Source of the DNA: Candidatus Gastranaerophilales bacterium
GTDB taxonomy: Bacteria; Cyanobacteriota; Vampirovibrionia; Gastranaerophilales; Gastranaerophilaceae
Assembly: GCA_944324365.1 (NCBI GenBank)
Contig: CALUWA010000002.1
Location: 240,086-304,085, forward strand
DNA: 64,000 bases
Reading direction: 5' to 3'
Every line of letters starts with the position of its first letter. Within the stretch, counting starts at the first letter, position 1. Both the position numbers and the translations under genes were made by a program. Shown in pieces: positions 43,866-51,835 of the stretch. Below the pieces are notes generated by a model that worked only from the letters and a program-made list of their open reading frames with translations, searched no databases and was not told the origin of the DNA.

Positions 43866-44960
43866 TTATACAGCAAATCTAAAATGGACTAAATCTCCGT
43901 CCTGAACAACATAATCTTTGCCTTCCAGACGGGTTACACCCTTGTCTTTGCATGCTGCATAAGAACCATATTTAACAAATTCTTCGTATGGTGTAATTTC
44001 GGCTCTTATAAATCCTTTTTCAAAGTCTGTATGTATAACTCCGGCTGCCTGAGGTGCTTTTGCGCCGGCAGGTATTGTCCAGGCATGAACTTCTTTTTCT
44101 CCGGCGGTTATAAATGTTCTTAAATCCAAGAGGTGATAAACAGTTCTAATCATTCTGTTTATTCCGCTGTCGTCAATGCCTAATTCTTTTAAATATGCAA
44201 GCGCTTCGGCTCCAAGCTCGCTCAATTCTTCTTCAATTTTAGCCGAAATAATAACCATTTCCGCATTGTGGTTTTGTGCATATTCATCAACCTGTTTTGT
44301 ATAAGCATTACCCTCTTTGAGGTCGTATTCCGAAACATTAGCCGCATAAATTACAGGTTTGGTCGACATTAAGTTTAATTGTTTTACGAGCGGAATTTCA
44401 TCTTCGTTAAATGTATCTTTTATGTTAATGAAAGTTCCTTTATTCAATAAGTCGGTTAGGGTATCAAGAACTTTAGCTTCAAGTACGGCATCTTTATCCC
44501 CGGCTTTAACCTGCTTGGATATTCTTGCCTGGCGTTTTTCCACAGATGCCAAATCCGCAAGTGCAAGTTCTGTATTAATTGTTGCTATATCATCCAGCGG
44601 ATTAACTTTGCCTGATACGTGTATTGTATTCGGGTCATCAAAGCATCTGACAACGTGTATAATTGCATCAACTTCTCTTATATTATGCAGAAACTGGTTG
44701 CCAAGACCTTCCCCTTTGCTTGCACCTTTTACAAGTCCTGCAATGTCGACAAACTCTATGGCTGTCGGAATTATTTGTTTTGTTTTGCACAGTTTTGCGA
44801 GAACTTCAAGCCTTTCATCAGGAACGTTTACAACTCCCACATTAGGCTCAATTGTACAAAACGGATAATTCGCACTCTGTGCGTTTTTGGCACTGGTGAG
44901 TGCATTAAAAAGTGTCGATTTTCCTACGTTTGGCAGCCCTACAATACCGGTTCTTAACAT
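43866..44960 (-). CDS. ychF: Obg-family ATPase YchF
   Basis: The 364-residue cytosolic P-loop ATPase (related to Ola1) binds ribosomes and modulates stress responses and translation. It has the G1 motif GLPNVGKSTLFNAL and DIAGLVKGASKGEGLGNQFL (G3). Its C-terminal TGS domain is FFTAGEKEVHAWTIP-like and ends YVVQDGDLVHFRFAV. The GGAAGGAAT ribosome-binding site precedes the ATG. Full length. Confidence 0.95.
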   Translation of the reverse strand: MLRTGIVGLPNVGKSTLFNALTSAKNAQSANYPFCTIEPNVGVVNVPDERLEVLAKLCKTKQIIPTAIEFVDIAGLVKGASKGEGLGNQFLHNIREVDAIIHVVRCFDDPNTIHVSGKVNPLDDIATINTELALADLASVEKRQARISKQVKAGDKDAVLEAKVLDTLTDLLNKGTFINIKDTFNEDEIPLVKQLNLMSTKPVIYAANVSEYDLKEGNAYTKQVDEYAQNHNAEMVIISAKIEEELSELGAEALAYLKELGIDDSGINRMIRTVYHLLDLRTFITAGEKEVHAWTIPAGAKAPQAAGVIHTDFEKGFIRAEITPYEEFVKYGSYAACKDKGVTRLEGKDYVVQDGDLVHFRFAV

Positions 44961-45137
44961 TATATTCTATTCCTTCCAATAAAAATCTTTTCTAATACTG
45001 TTTATTCTAGCTAAAAAGGCAAACTTTGTAAAGTCTGGTGAATTTGTAAAATTTTCTTCATATTATATCAAAATTTTTATTGATGTTTTTTTATAAATAG
45101 TATATTATTAAGTTTGAATTATTGATAGGTAGTGTGT

Positions 45138-46298
45138 ATGCAAACAGATTATATTCTTCCGAAAAAATCGTCATTAAAGAAAATTAAAATAAGCGAAATA
45201 ACTTTTCCGACTCCGGATTTAAAATCCTCGGAAAATTCTAAATCCTTGACTATATCAAAATGGTTTATGGATTGGATAGATAATGATCTTGCCTCGGGCA
45301 GGATTTCCGTTAACGACTTGCTCCCGAATAAAAATGAATTTGCGTATTTTCTGGGTGTAAGCTCCGGAACTATTCAAAATTCTCTAAGATATATTGAAGA
45401 TTTAGGCTATGTAGAATCTAAACAAAGGATAGGCACGCTGATTAAGAACAGAAATTCTCAGGGTGCAAATATGCGCAAGCTCACTTCAAAGCGTGAAATT
45501 GTTATATCTGAAATAAAAAAGTTTATTGTTAATAATAAATTAAGCGAAGGTCAGCAGCTTCCGTCATCAAGAACTCTTTCCGCTCTGATAGGCTGCTCTT
45601 CCAATACGACAAGACTTGCTCTTGAATATTTGTGTTCAAACGGTATTCTTGCACATAATACAAAAACTTCCAAAGAAAGCGGCTGGGAAGTTGTTTCGCT
45701 TGATTTCAAAAAAGCAGGTTTGTCAGATTCTTTATCTCATGAAACGCTTGTGGATAAAGTTGAAGTTGATTTGAAAAATTATATTGATAGTAATTTGCAA
45801 ATCGGTGACAGACTTCCTTCTCATTCGGAATTATCTAAGCTTTTACGGGTTAGTATTAAAACCATTCATGATTCACTTAAAAAGCTGATTGATGAAGGAA
45901 TTTTGCTTGCCAGACGCGGCAGATACGGAACAACTGTTATAATGCTGCCGAAAGATAGTAAAAATAATTCCGAAAAATTGGAAACGTCAATTTTTGCACC
46001 GGCTAAGGATACAGCTTTTTATTATTACGAGAAAACACAGAATGCAATTAAATCAATGATTGCAGAACATTATGAAGTCGGTTCGAAACTTCCTTCCATT
46101 ATGGAGCTTTCAAAAGCGATGGATTTAAGCCCGAATACGATTAGAAAAGCTTTTCATAACCTTGCAAAAGAAGGGTATCTTGTATTCTCGCGCGGCAGAT
46201 ACGGCGGCACTTTTGTCGTAGATATCCCGCAAAGCGGAGAAGAAACCTTCAAATGGCTTGCTGTAAATCCGCAATATGCCAGAATGTATGAAAACTAG
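45138..46298 (+). CDS. Regulator with four tandem GntR-type winged-helix domains
   Basis: The 386-residue protein is built of four successive GntR-like winged helices, at about 38-103, 118-187, 203-270 and 294-362. Each shows the pattern (L/R)P-x(4)-L-x(5)-S-x(2)-T-x(3)-L-x(2)-L-x-x-G followed by a wing (for example GDRLPSHSELSKLLRVSIKT and GSKLPSIMELSKAMDLSPNT). No ligand-binding or oligomerisation domain is present. An upstream GTG (45132) is possible, but AGGT before the ATG favours 45138. The target genes are unknown. Confidence 0.8.
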   Translation: MQTDYILPKKSSLKKIKISEITFPTPDLKSSENSKSLTISKWFMDWIDNDLASGRISVNDLLPNKNEFAYFLGVSSGTIQNSLRYIEDLGYVESKQRIGTLIKNRNSQGANMRKLTSKREIVISEIKKFIVNNKLSEGQQLPSSRTLSALIGCSSNTTRLALEYLCSNGILAHNTKTSKESGWEVVSLDFKKAGLSDSLSHETLVDKVEVDLKNYIDSNLQIGDRLPSHSELSKLLRVSIKTIHDSLKKLIDEGILLARRGRYGTTVIMLPKDSKNNSEKLETSIFAPAKDTAFYYYEKTQNAIKSMIAEHYEVGSKLPSIMELSKAMDLSPNTIRKAFHNLAKEGYLVFSRGRYGGTFVVDIPQSGEETFKWLAVNPQYARMYEN

Positions 46299-46311
46299 AT
46301 TTGTTGAATAG

Positions 46312-46341
46312 TAAAAAAAACGGGCATTCAAACGAACGCCC
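46312..46341 (-). terminator. Terminator of cobO
   Basis: On the minus strand GGGCGTTC-GTTT-GAATGCCC (one mismatch) is followed by eight T. Confidence 0.8.
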
Positions 46342-46386
46342 TGTATTTCATTTCTGAAACAAAAAGGATTTACATTAACTTTAAGT

Positions 46387-46920
46387 TTAATATTCAATGC
46401 CCTGTCTTGCCATAACACCGATATCGAAATAGTGTTTAATCGGTTTCATTTCGGTTACAAGATGAGCCATTGCTTTCAATTCCGGATGTGCATATCTTCC
46501 GGTTAATACAATTTCAAGATTTTCAGGTTTGTGCATTAATACGTCTTTAACTTCGCTAACCTTAATCATATTCATTGCAGTGCAAATATTGATTTCATCC
46601 AATATTACAAGCTGATACTCACCGGAATTAATAGCTTTTTTAGCATATTCCCAGCCCTTTTTGGCTTCTTTAAAATCATCCATGCAAACGTTATGCGAAT
46701 AACATACCCTGTCCATCCCGAACTGAACAACGTCAAGGTTAGGAAGGAACTTAGATGAAGAGATAATTTCCCCGTAAGAAGTTGCGCTGTCCCCTTTTGT
46801 AAACTGGATTATTAAAACTTTCCATCCGTGTCCTAAGGCTCTTAGCGCCAAACCTAAAGCTGCGGTTGTTTTACCTTTTCCGTCCCCGGTATAAATTTGA
46901 ATATAACCATGCTCTAACAC
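46387..46920 (-). CDS. cobO: Cob(I)yrinic acid a,c-diamide adenosyltransferase
   Basis: The 177-residue CobA/BtuR-type enzyme transfers the adenosyl group from ATP to cob(I)alamin or precursors. It has the P-loop GDGKGKTTAALGLALRALGHGWKV, VILDEINICTAMNM and the C-terminal ARQGIEY. It starts at GTG with GGAGG 10 nt upstream. No other cobalamin genes are near, so it most likely serves corrinoid salvage. The upstream region has a hairpin but no GCCACTG box, so no cobalamin riboswitch is evident. Confidence 0.93.
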   Translation of the reverse strand: MLEHGYIQIYTGDGKGKTTAALGLALRALGHGWKVLIIQFTKGDSATSYGEIISSSKFLPNLDVVQFGMDRVCYSHNVCMDDFKEAKKGWEYAKKAINSGEYQLVILDEINICTAMNMIKVSEVKDVLMHKPENLEIVLTGRYAHPELKAMAHLVTEMKPIKHYFDIGVMARQGIEY

Positions 46921-47485
46921 TTCTTAACTACCTCCGATACAAAATGAAATTTCCTATCTACATCACCATTTTAAACGATATTTGAAAAAGAATTAATCGT
47001 TCTTTTGATTGATTACCCCGAGACGGAAATTTAACTAACCCCGCCTCCCAAGATTTGTATAACTATCATAAATCTAAAAGAAAAAAATAACACACTTTTT
47101 TAGTCCTCCATGCCAATCTCGTTACAATAAGTTTTGTGAACTTTCCGGATAAATAGTATTTGTAACACTTTTACCTATATGAGCAATGGCCCAAAAAATT
47201 TACAATTATTTTGTAAATTTAGCTTCACAAAAACTTGCAAAGTTTGGATAAAGTCTTGCTTGGCTGATTTAGCCATTTTGTTGTTTATTAAGTCTTGTTA
47301 ATCTCCAATGCATAATATGCGAATAATGTGGGTATATTATTATTATACATTTACTCTTGGCATGTTAAATTGAGTGTTTTTGTATAGATTATTAACAAAT
47401 GTAACAATTTTAAGGCGAGGATGAAATAATTGGGTGCGAAAAATCTTTATATATATAAGTTGACAACACGAGAGAGTATATAGAG
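46921..47485. other. Divergent intergenic region between cobO and the coiled-coil gene
   Basis: 565 bp without a supported gene. On the cobO side GAGACGG (47020-47026) and CCGCCTC (47041-47047) form a G-U containing hairpin. In the middle, AAATTTACAA/TTGTAAATTT (47196-47205/47211-47220) is a perfect 10-bp inverted repeat. The right part is very AT-rich and probably holds the promoter of the 47.5 kb gene. Confidence 0.6.
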
Positions 47486-49069
47486 ATGAACGTCGAGTTA
47501 AAATTTAAACCTGGTGTTCGAACATCGTTAAATTCGAGCAGCAATATACGCGAAAACTTCTCTACCCAAAAGAACGAGGGCGGGGTTAATCAAACGCGTA
47601 ATTCAACGGCGGCATCGGCAAAAGAAAATTTGTCGACTATGACTCGTGCAAGCGGAAATTGGAGTTCAAGTACCGGTTCAATATTGAATAATAATGCTCC
47701 GGTGCGCTCTATGAACAATCGTACATCAACATCAGGTACTCCTGCTTCGTCATCAAAAACATCTCCGCAGCAGGGTACGGTAAGAGATAAAAATTATGTA
47801 CCAGCACAAAGGACAGTAAAATATCAGCAGACAAAATATGTATTCCAGGATTTTGGATTTACACGTGGGGCGACCGGAATGACCGGGCGCAGTGAGCAAC
47901 GACTGCTTAACGGTGTTTACGGAACCGATTCAAATGCGTATGCGTATTTGAATGCACAACCGCAAATGCAAACGCCTACGGTTGCGGATGCTGCAACAAC
48001 TGCTACAACTGTTATTGATTTGGTAAAAACCGGAAAAGAATTATTTGATGTAATATTCTCCAAGGACAGCAAAGCTTCTGTAGAGGGCGGAGGTTCCGGC
48101 GGAACTGTGAGCCAGGAAGCAACTACACTTATTAATAATTTGAAATCAGCAAATGATTCTGCATCAGTTGCTGAAGCAAAAGCGAATATGGTAAATTGTG
48201 TAATAAATGTTGTCCAAGATCTTGGTACTCTAACTGAATCATATAATCAGGCGCTGGAACAAAAAGATACATTAAAATCTGATTATGATACAAAAACAAA
48301 GTCTGTCGAAACACTACAATCACAGGTTAATACGCAGCAATCAATTGCAAATAAGAGAACAACAGAACTGCCGAATATGAAAGCGGCATATGAGTCAGCT
48401 CAACAATATGCGGATAGTTTACCTGAGGAACCGGCTGATAAGAAAAAAGCCGCACAAGATTTAGCAGATCAAAAGAAAGCTCAACATGACAAACTGGAAG
48501 CTGAAATCGGAGCTGCAGAAAAACAGCTTGAAACACTCAAACCTCAGTTAGAAGAAGCTAAAGTAGCCCAGGGTGAAGCTAAGACGAAAATGGATAATAA
48601 CCAAAAAACAATAGATGAGTTCCCTGCAAAAGAGGCTGATTTAAATGCAACTAAAAAGGCTTTAGATAATGCAATAACAGATGCTAATGAACGGCTTAAT
48701 AAGTTAGAGCCTAAAGAAAATAAAGAACTAGACAAATTATCAAATAAGCCAGAAGAAAAATTGAATGAAAAAGAAAAAGCAAGAAAAAAAGAACTACAGG
48801 ATATATATGTAAAACGTCAAAATGTTCCTGGAACTACAATTATTGTTGATGGTGCAGATGCTTTTACAAAATGTAGTGATCCTGACGGAACCCCAAAATA
48901 TATGGTTGGTACAGAATGGGTTTCTCAAGAAGAATTTATTCAGAAAGTTAATGATGCTCTGCAAAAATTAGATGAAAATATCGAAAAATATAAAAAAGAA
49001 GGTAACAACGCAGAGGTATTCCGAGCAGAAACAGATAAAACTGTTTTACAGGGAATGCTTACTTCATAA
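47486..49069 (+). CDS. Large hypothetical coiled-coil protein
   Basis: The 527-residue protein is not recognised. Residues 1-110 are Ser/Thr/Asn-rich and low in complexity. Residues 155-185 are mildly hydrophobic, and there is a Gly-rich linker near 200 (VEGGGSGGTV). About 245-440 is a long, highly charged coiled coil (ETLQSQVNTQQSIANKRTTE..., KLEAEIGAAEKQLETLKPQL...). The C-terminal 80 residues look globular (IIVDGADAFTKCSDPDGTPKYMVGTEW). No signal peptide, and only two Cys. Possibly a surface, cytoskeletal or non-classically secreted protein. Monocistronic with a perfect terminator. Confidence 0.75.
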   Translation: MNVELKFKPGVRTSLNSSSNIRENFSTQKNEGGVNQTRNSTAASAKENLSTMTRASGNWSSSTGSILNNNAPVRSMNNRTSTSGTPASSSKTSPQQGTVRDKNYVPAQRTVKYQQTKYVFQDFGFTRGATGMTGRSEQRLLNGVYGTDSNAYAYLNAQPQMQTPTVADAATTATTVIDLVKTGKELFDVIFSKDSKASVEGGGSGGTVSQEATTLINNLKSANDSASVAEAKANMVNCVINVVQDLGTLTESYNQALEQKDTLKSDYDTKTKSVETLQSQVNTQQSIANKRTTELPNMKAAYESAQQYADSLPEEPADKKKAAQDLADQKKAQHDKLEAEIGAAEKQLETLKPQLEEAKVAQGEAKTKMDNNQKTIDEFPAKEADLNATKKALDNAITDANERLNKLEPKENKELDKLSNKPEEKLNEKEKARKKELQDIYVKRQNVPGTTIIVDGADAFTKCSDPDGTPKYMVGTEWVSQEEFIQKVNDALQKLDENIEKYKKEGNNAEVFRAETDKTVLQGMLTS

Positions 49070-49150
49070 AAACTTCACTTTTCTTTACGAACGGGTTTAC
49101 TTTTAAAAAGGCTTAAGTTAGAATACAAAAGAGGACAGTATTGTCAATGA

Positions 49151-49180
49151 AAAAAAGAACGGGACACCCCGTTCTTTTTT
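49151..49180 (+). terminator. Terminator of the coiled-coil gene
   Basis: A6GAACGGG-ACAC-CCCGTTCT6, a perfect stem. Confidence 0.92.
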
Positions 49181-49210
49181 CTCAATTCAGCAGGGGTTTT
49201 TCATGCTGAC

Positions 49211-49256
49211 ACCCTCAGGATGGCCGACTGTCATTCAGAGCGCAGCGAAGAATCTT
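49211..49256 (+). repeat. Left copy of the GIY-YIG-flanking repeat
   Basis: CCCTCAGGATGGC...TGTCATTCAGAGCG...AGCGAAGAATC ends 15 nt before the GIY-YIG ATG. It is the same family as 49562-49795. Confidence 0.88.
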
Positions 49257-49270
49257 AAAAATAAGGTACA

Positions 49271-49561
49271 ATGACAAAAGCAGGATTCATCTACATAATA
49301 ACTAATAAAACTAATACTACACTTTATATAGGTGTAACATCAAATTTAGTAAAAAGAATATGGGAACATAAAAATAAAGTAGTAGAAGGTTTTAGTCAAA
49401 AATATAACTTGAACAAATTAGTATATTATGAAGTATTCCAAGATATTGCAACTGCAATATTAAGAGAAAAATACCTTAAAGGTAAAACCCGGGAGTACAA
49501 GGTGAATTTAATAGAGAGTCAAAATGCTGAGTGGAAGGACTTATATAAAGAAATTATATAG
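49271..49561 (+). CDS. Small GIY-YIG domain protein
   Basis: The 96-residue single-domain protein has FIYIITNKTNTTLYIGVTSNLVKRIWEHK, containing both halves of the GIY-YIG core plus the conserved Arg (about 29). A later Glu in ILREKYLKG is likely the metal ligand. Such stand-alone domains (UPF0213/YhbQ-like) are putative nucleases of unclear role. No partner DNA-binding domain. It is flanked on both sides, with only a few bases of spacing, by the same palindromic repeat family, which suggests that the gene and repeats form one unit. Confidence 0.88.
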   Translation: MTKAGFIYIITNKTNTTLYIGVTSNLVKRIWEHKNKVVEGFSQKYNLNKLVYYEVFQDIATAILREKYLKGKTREYKVNLIESQNAEWKDLYKEII

Positions 49562-49795
49562 AGATCCTTCGGGCTAGAGCCCTCAGGATGACTGGCTGTC
49601 ATTCTGAGCGAAGCGAAGAATCTCAGATTAAGAAGATTCTTCGGGCTAGAGCCCTCAGGATGACTGGCTGTCATTCTGAGCGAAGCGAAGAATCTCAGAT
49701 TAAGAAGATTCTTCGGGCAAAAGTCATCAGGATGGCTAACCGTCATTCAGAGCGCAGCGAAGAATCCCAAAAAAAAGAAAGCCCTCAGGATGACA
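49562..49795 (+). repeat. 72-bp tandem array of the GIY-YIG-flanking repeat
   Basis: Units begin CTTCGGGC at 49567, 49639 and 49711, exactly 72 bp apart. Each unit has CTTCGGGCTAGAGCCCTCAGG, then ATGAC, GTCATTCTGAG and CGAAGCGAAGAATC, so each can fold as a long imperfect palindrome. The third unit is diverged, and a partial fourth ends at 49795. The array begins right after the GIY-YIG stop. Confidence 0.92.
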
Positions 49796-49824
49796 AAGTG
49801 AACTAGAAAGAAAGGCAGGTGTGT

Positions 49825-50310
49825 ATGTCAAAACAAGAAATTAACAGATATGAAATTATCGAAAAAATCACACCGTTAATCGAAAATACTGCAATGCGTT
49901 TTGGGTATGTTCCGATTGAAATAGAGTTTGTAAAAGAAAATCACAGATGGTTTTTGAGAATATATTTGTATTCCTCGGAAAAAGACGTGACACTGGATGA
50001 CTGCGAAAGAGTTACAAGAAGTTTAAGTGATTTTCTGGATGAGCTTATTCCTGTCAAATATTATCTTGAAGTGTCATCTCCGGGGCTCGAGAGAAAGTTT
50101 AAGTCCGATAAGGAATTTGTAATTTTTAAAGGCCGCAGAGTTTCTGTTAAACTTAAAGAACCTCTTGAGGGTGAAACAGAAAAGATTTTCAAAGGTGAAA
50201 TCCTGGATTTTGACGAAAAAGAAGGACTAAAGTTTCTGAGGTTTGAGGACGGACAGGAGCTTCAAATCCCAAGAAGCAATATTCAATCAGCAAAATTGTA
50301 CATTGATTAA
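49825..50310 (+). CDS. rimP: Ribosome maturation factor RimP
   Basis: The 161-residue cytosolic factor is needed for late 30S assembly. It has an N-terminal alpha/beta domain (LRIYLYSSEKDVTLDDCERVTRSLSDFLDE), the conserved YLEVSSPGLERKF and a C-terminal SH3-like domain. The frame opens at a GTG two codons earlier (49819), but AGG spacing favours ATG 49825. It precedes nusA, as in most bacteria, here with a repeat element in the gap. Confidence 0.94.
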   Translation: MSKQEINRYEIIEKITPLIENTAMRFGYVPIEIEFVKENHRWFLRIYLYSSEKDVTLDDCERVTRSLSDFLDELIPVKYYLEVSSPGLERKFKSDKEFVIFKGRRVSVKLKEPLEGETEKIFKGEILDFDEKEGLKFLRFEDGQELQIPRSNIQSAKLYID

Positions 50311-50319
50311 TTAAAAAAG

Positions 50320-50382
50320 AGATCCTTCGGGCAAGAGCCCTCAGGATGACCGGCTGTCATTCAGAGCGAAGCGAAGAATCTC
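50320..50382 (+). repeat. GIY-YIG-type repeat between rimP and nusA
   Basis: A single copy of the 72-bp unit (GATCCTTCGGGC...TCAGGATGACCGG...GCGAAGAATC) inserted in the rimP-nusA gap. Confidence 0.88.
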
Positions 50383-50432
50383 AAAAATTTTAAAATAAAA
50401 TTTAAAGTAAATATAAAAAAAGGAGAATAGTT

Positions 50433-51671
50433 ATGATTAAAATTGGCGGTGGAAATTTAAATGAAGCGCTTGAAGAGCTCGAAAGAGAACGCGGAATTTC
50501 TAAAGAAGTTCTTGTAAATTCTCTTTGCGATGCTATGGTTGCTGCATATAAAAAACATATGAGAAATAAAGAAGCCACAAATATTGAGGCGATTTTAGAC
50601 GAACAATCCGGAGAAATCGGTGTGTTCAGTACAAAAGTTGTTGTAGAATCTGTTGAAGATGATGAAACACAAATTTCATTAGCAGAAGCAAAAGAAATTG
50701 ACGAAGATGTAGAAGTTGGCGATGAAGTAAAACTTGAAGTTACACCGGAACAGTTCGGCAGAATTGCGGCTCAGGCTGCTAAGCAGGTTCTTACACAGCG
50801 CATAAGAGAGGCAGAAAGAAATCTTGTTTTAAACGAATTTCTTGATAAAAAAGGAACTCTTACAACCGGTATTATTCAGCGTGTGGAAAACAGAAACGTT
50901 ATTGTTAATATCGGAAAAACCGATGCTATAATGCCGCAAAAAGAACAAATTCCTGGTGAATATTATAAACCTGGTAACAGAATAAGAGTTTTTGTGCTTA
51001 ACGTAAAAGAAACAACAAGACTGCCGCAGGTAATAGTTTCCCACGCTCATGCGGAAATTGTCAGAGAACTTTTTGAACTTGAAGTTCCGGAAATCGAAGA
51101 TGGTATTGTGGAAATTAAATCTATTGCGCGTGAAGCTGGTTTCAGAACCAAAATTGCCGTCTGGTCAAATGACCCGGAAGTTGATAGCGTTGGTGCTTGT
51201 ATCGGACCTCGCGGAAGCCGTATTCAAACAATTGTTTCCGAACTTAAAAATGAAAAAATCGATATCGTAAGATATTCGGAAGATCCTGTTGAATACATTG
51301 TAAATGCGCTTTCTCCGGCAAGAGTTGTATCTGTTGATATTCTTGCTGACGATGAATATGCTCACGAAGCAATGGTTGTTGTTCCGGATGACCAATTATC
51401 TCTTGCAATCGGAAGAGAAGGACAGAACGTAAGACTTGCTCATAAGCTTACAGGCTGGAAAATAGACATCAAGAGCGTATCTCAAATGGAAAAAGCTGAA
51501 GCTGCGCATGTCTATGAAGAACCTGAAGAAGTTATTGAAGATGATTTTTCTCAGGAAGATGACGAACTTCAACAGGAAATAGAAGAAGAAATGAACCAGC
51601 AGGCTTATGATGAAGAAGATATCCAACAAGATGAGTCTGTTGAAGATGAAATTTCTGACGACGAAGAGTAA
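50433..51671 (+). CDS. nusA: Transcription termination/antitermination factor NusA
   Basis: The 412-residue RNA polymerase-binding protein has an N-terminal domain (1-130), an S1 domain (about 135-200, KGTLTTGIIQRVENRNVIVNIGKTDA), KH1 and KH2 (about 205-345, GACIGPRGSRIQTIVSEL and LAIGREGQNVRLAHKLTGW) and a very acidic C-terminal tail. It lacks the proteobacterial AR repeats. Ribosome-binding site AAAGGAG. A terminator follows, so the usual rbfA/infB genes are not in this operon. Confidence 0.96.
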   Translation: MIKIGGGNLNEALEELERERGISKEVLVNSLCDAMVAAYKKHMRNKEATNIEAILDEQSGEIGVFSTKVVVESVEDDETQISLAEAKEIDEDVEVGDEVKLEVTPEQFGRIAAQAAKQVLTQRIREAERNLVLNEFLDKKGTLTTGIIQRVENRNVIVNIGKTDAIMPQKEQIPGEYYKPGNRIRVFVLNVKETTRLPQVIVSHAHAEIVRELFELEVPEIEDGIVEIKSIAREAGFRTKIAVWSNDPEVDSVGACIGPRGSRIQTIVSELKNEKIDIVRYSEDPVEYIVNALSPARVVSVDILADDEYAHEAMVVVPDDQLSLAIGREGQNVRLAHKLTGWKIDIKSVSQMEKAEAAHVYEEPEEVIEDDFSQEDDELQQEIEEEMNQQAYDEEDIQQDESVEDEISDDEE

Positions 51672-51692
51672 TATTTCTAAAGATTTTTATCG

Positions 51693-51722
51693 AAAATCCC
51701 TGTTTTATAACAGGGATTTTTT
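51693..51722 (+). terminator. Terminator of nusA
   Basis: AAAATCCCTGTT/AACAGGGATTTTTT. Confidence 0.9.
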
Positions 51723-51835
51723 ATTAATAAATGTAACAAAAATCAGATTTATTTTCTTTTTATATCAATTTTATATCAAAAATATTTTTTATATAAATAT
51801 TATAACGGAAGTATAAATAATATGAGGATATAATT

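Noticed and set aside
46921..47300. Cobalamin riboswitch before cobO
   Set aside because: No GCCACTG B12-box on the relevant strand and no fitting secondary structure.
49567..49795. CRISPR-like array
   Set aside because: The 72-bp period has the whole unit repeated, including the 'spacer', and single copies occur elsewhere. It is a palindromic dispersed repeat.
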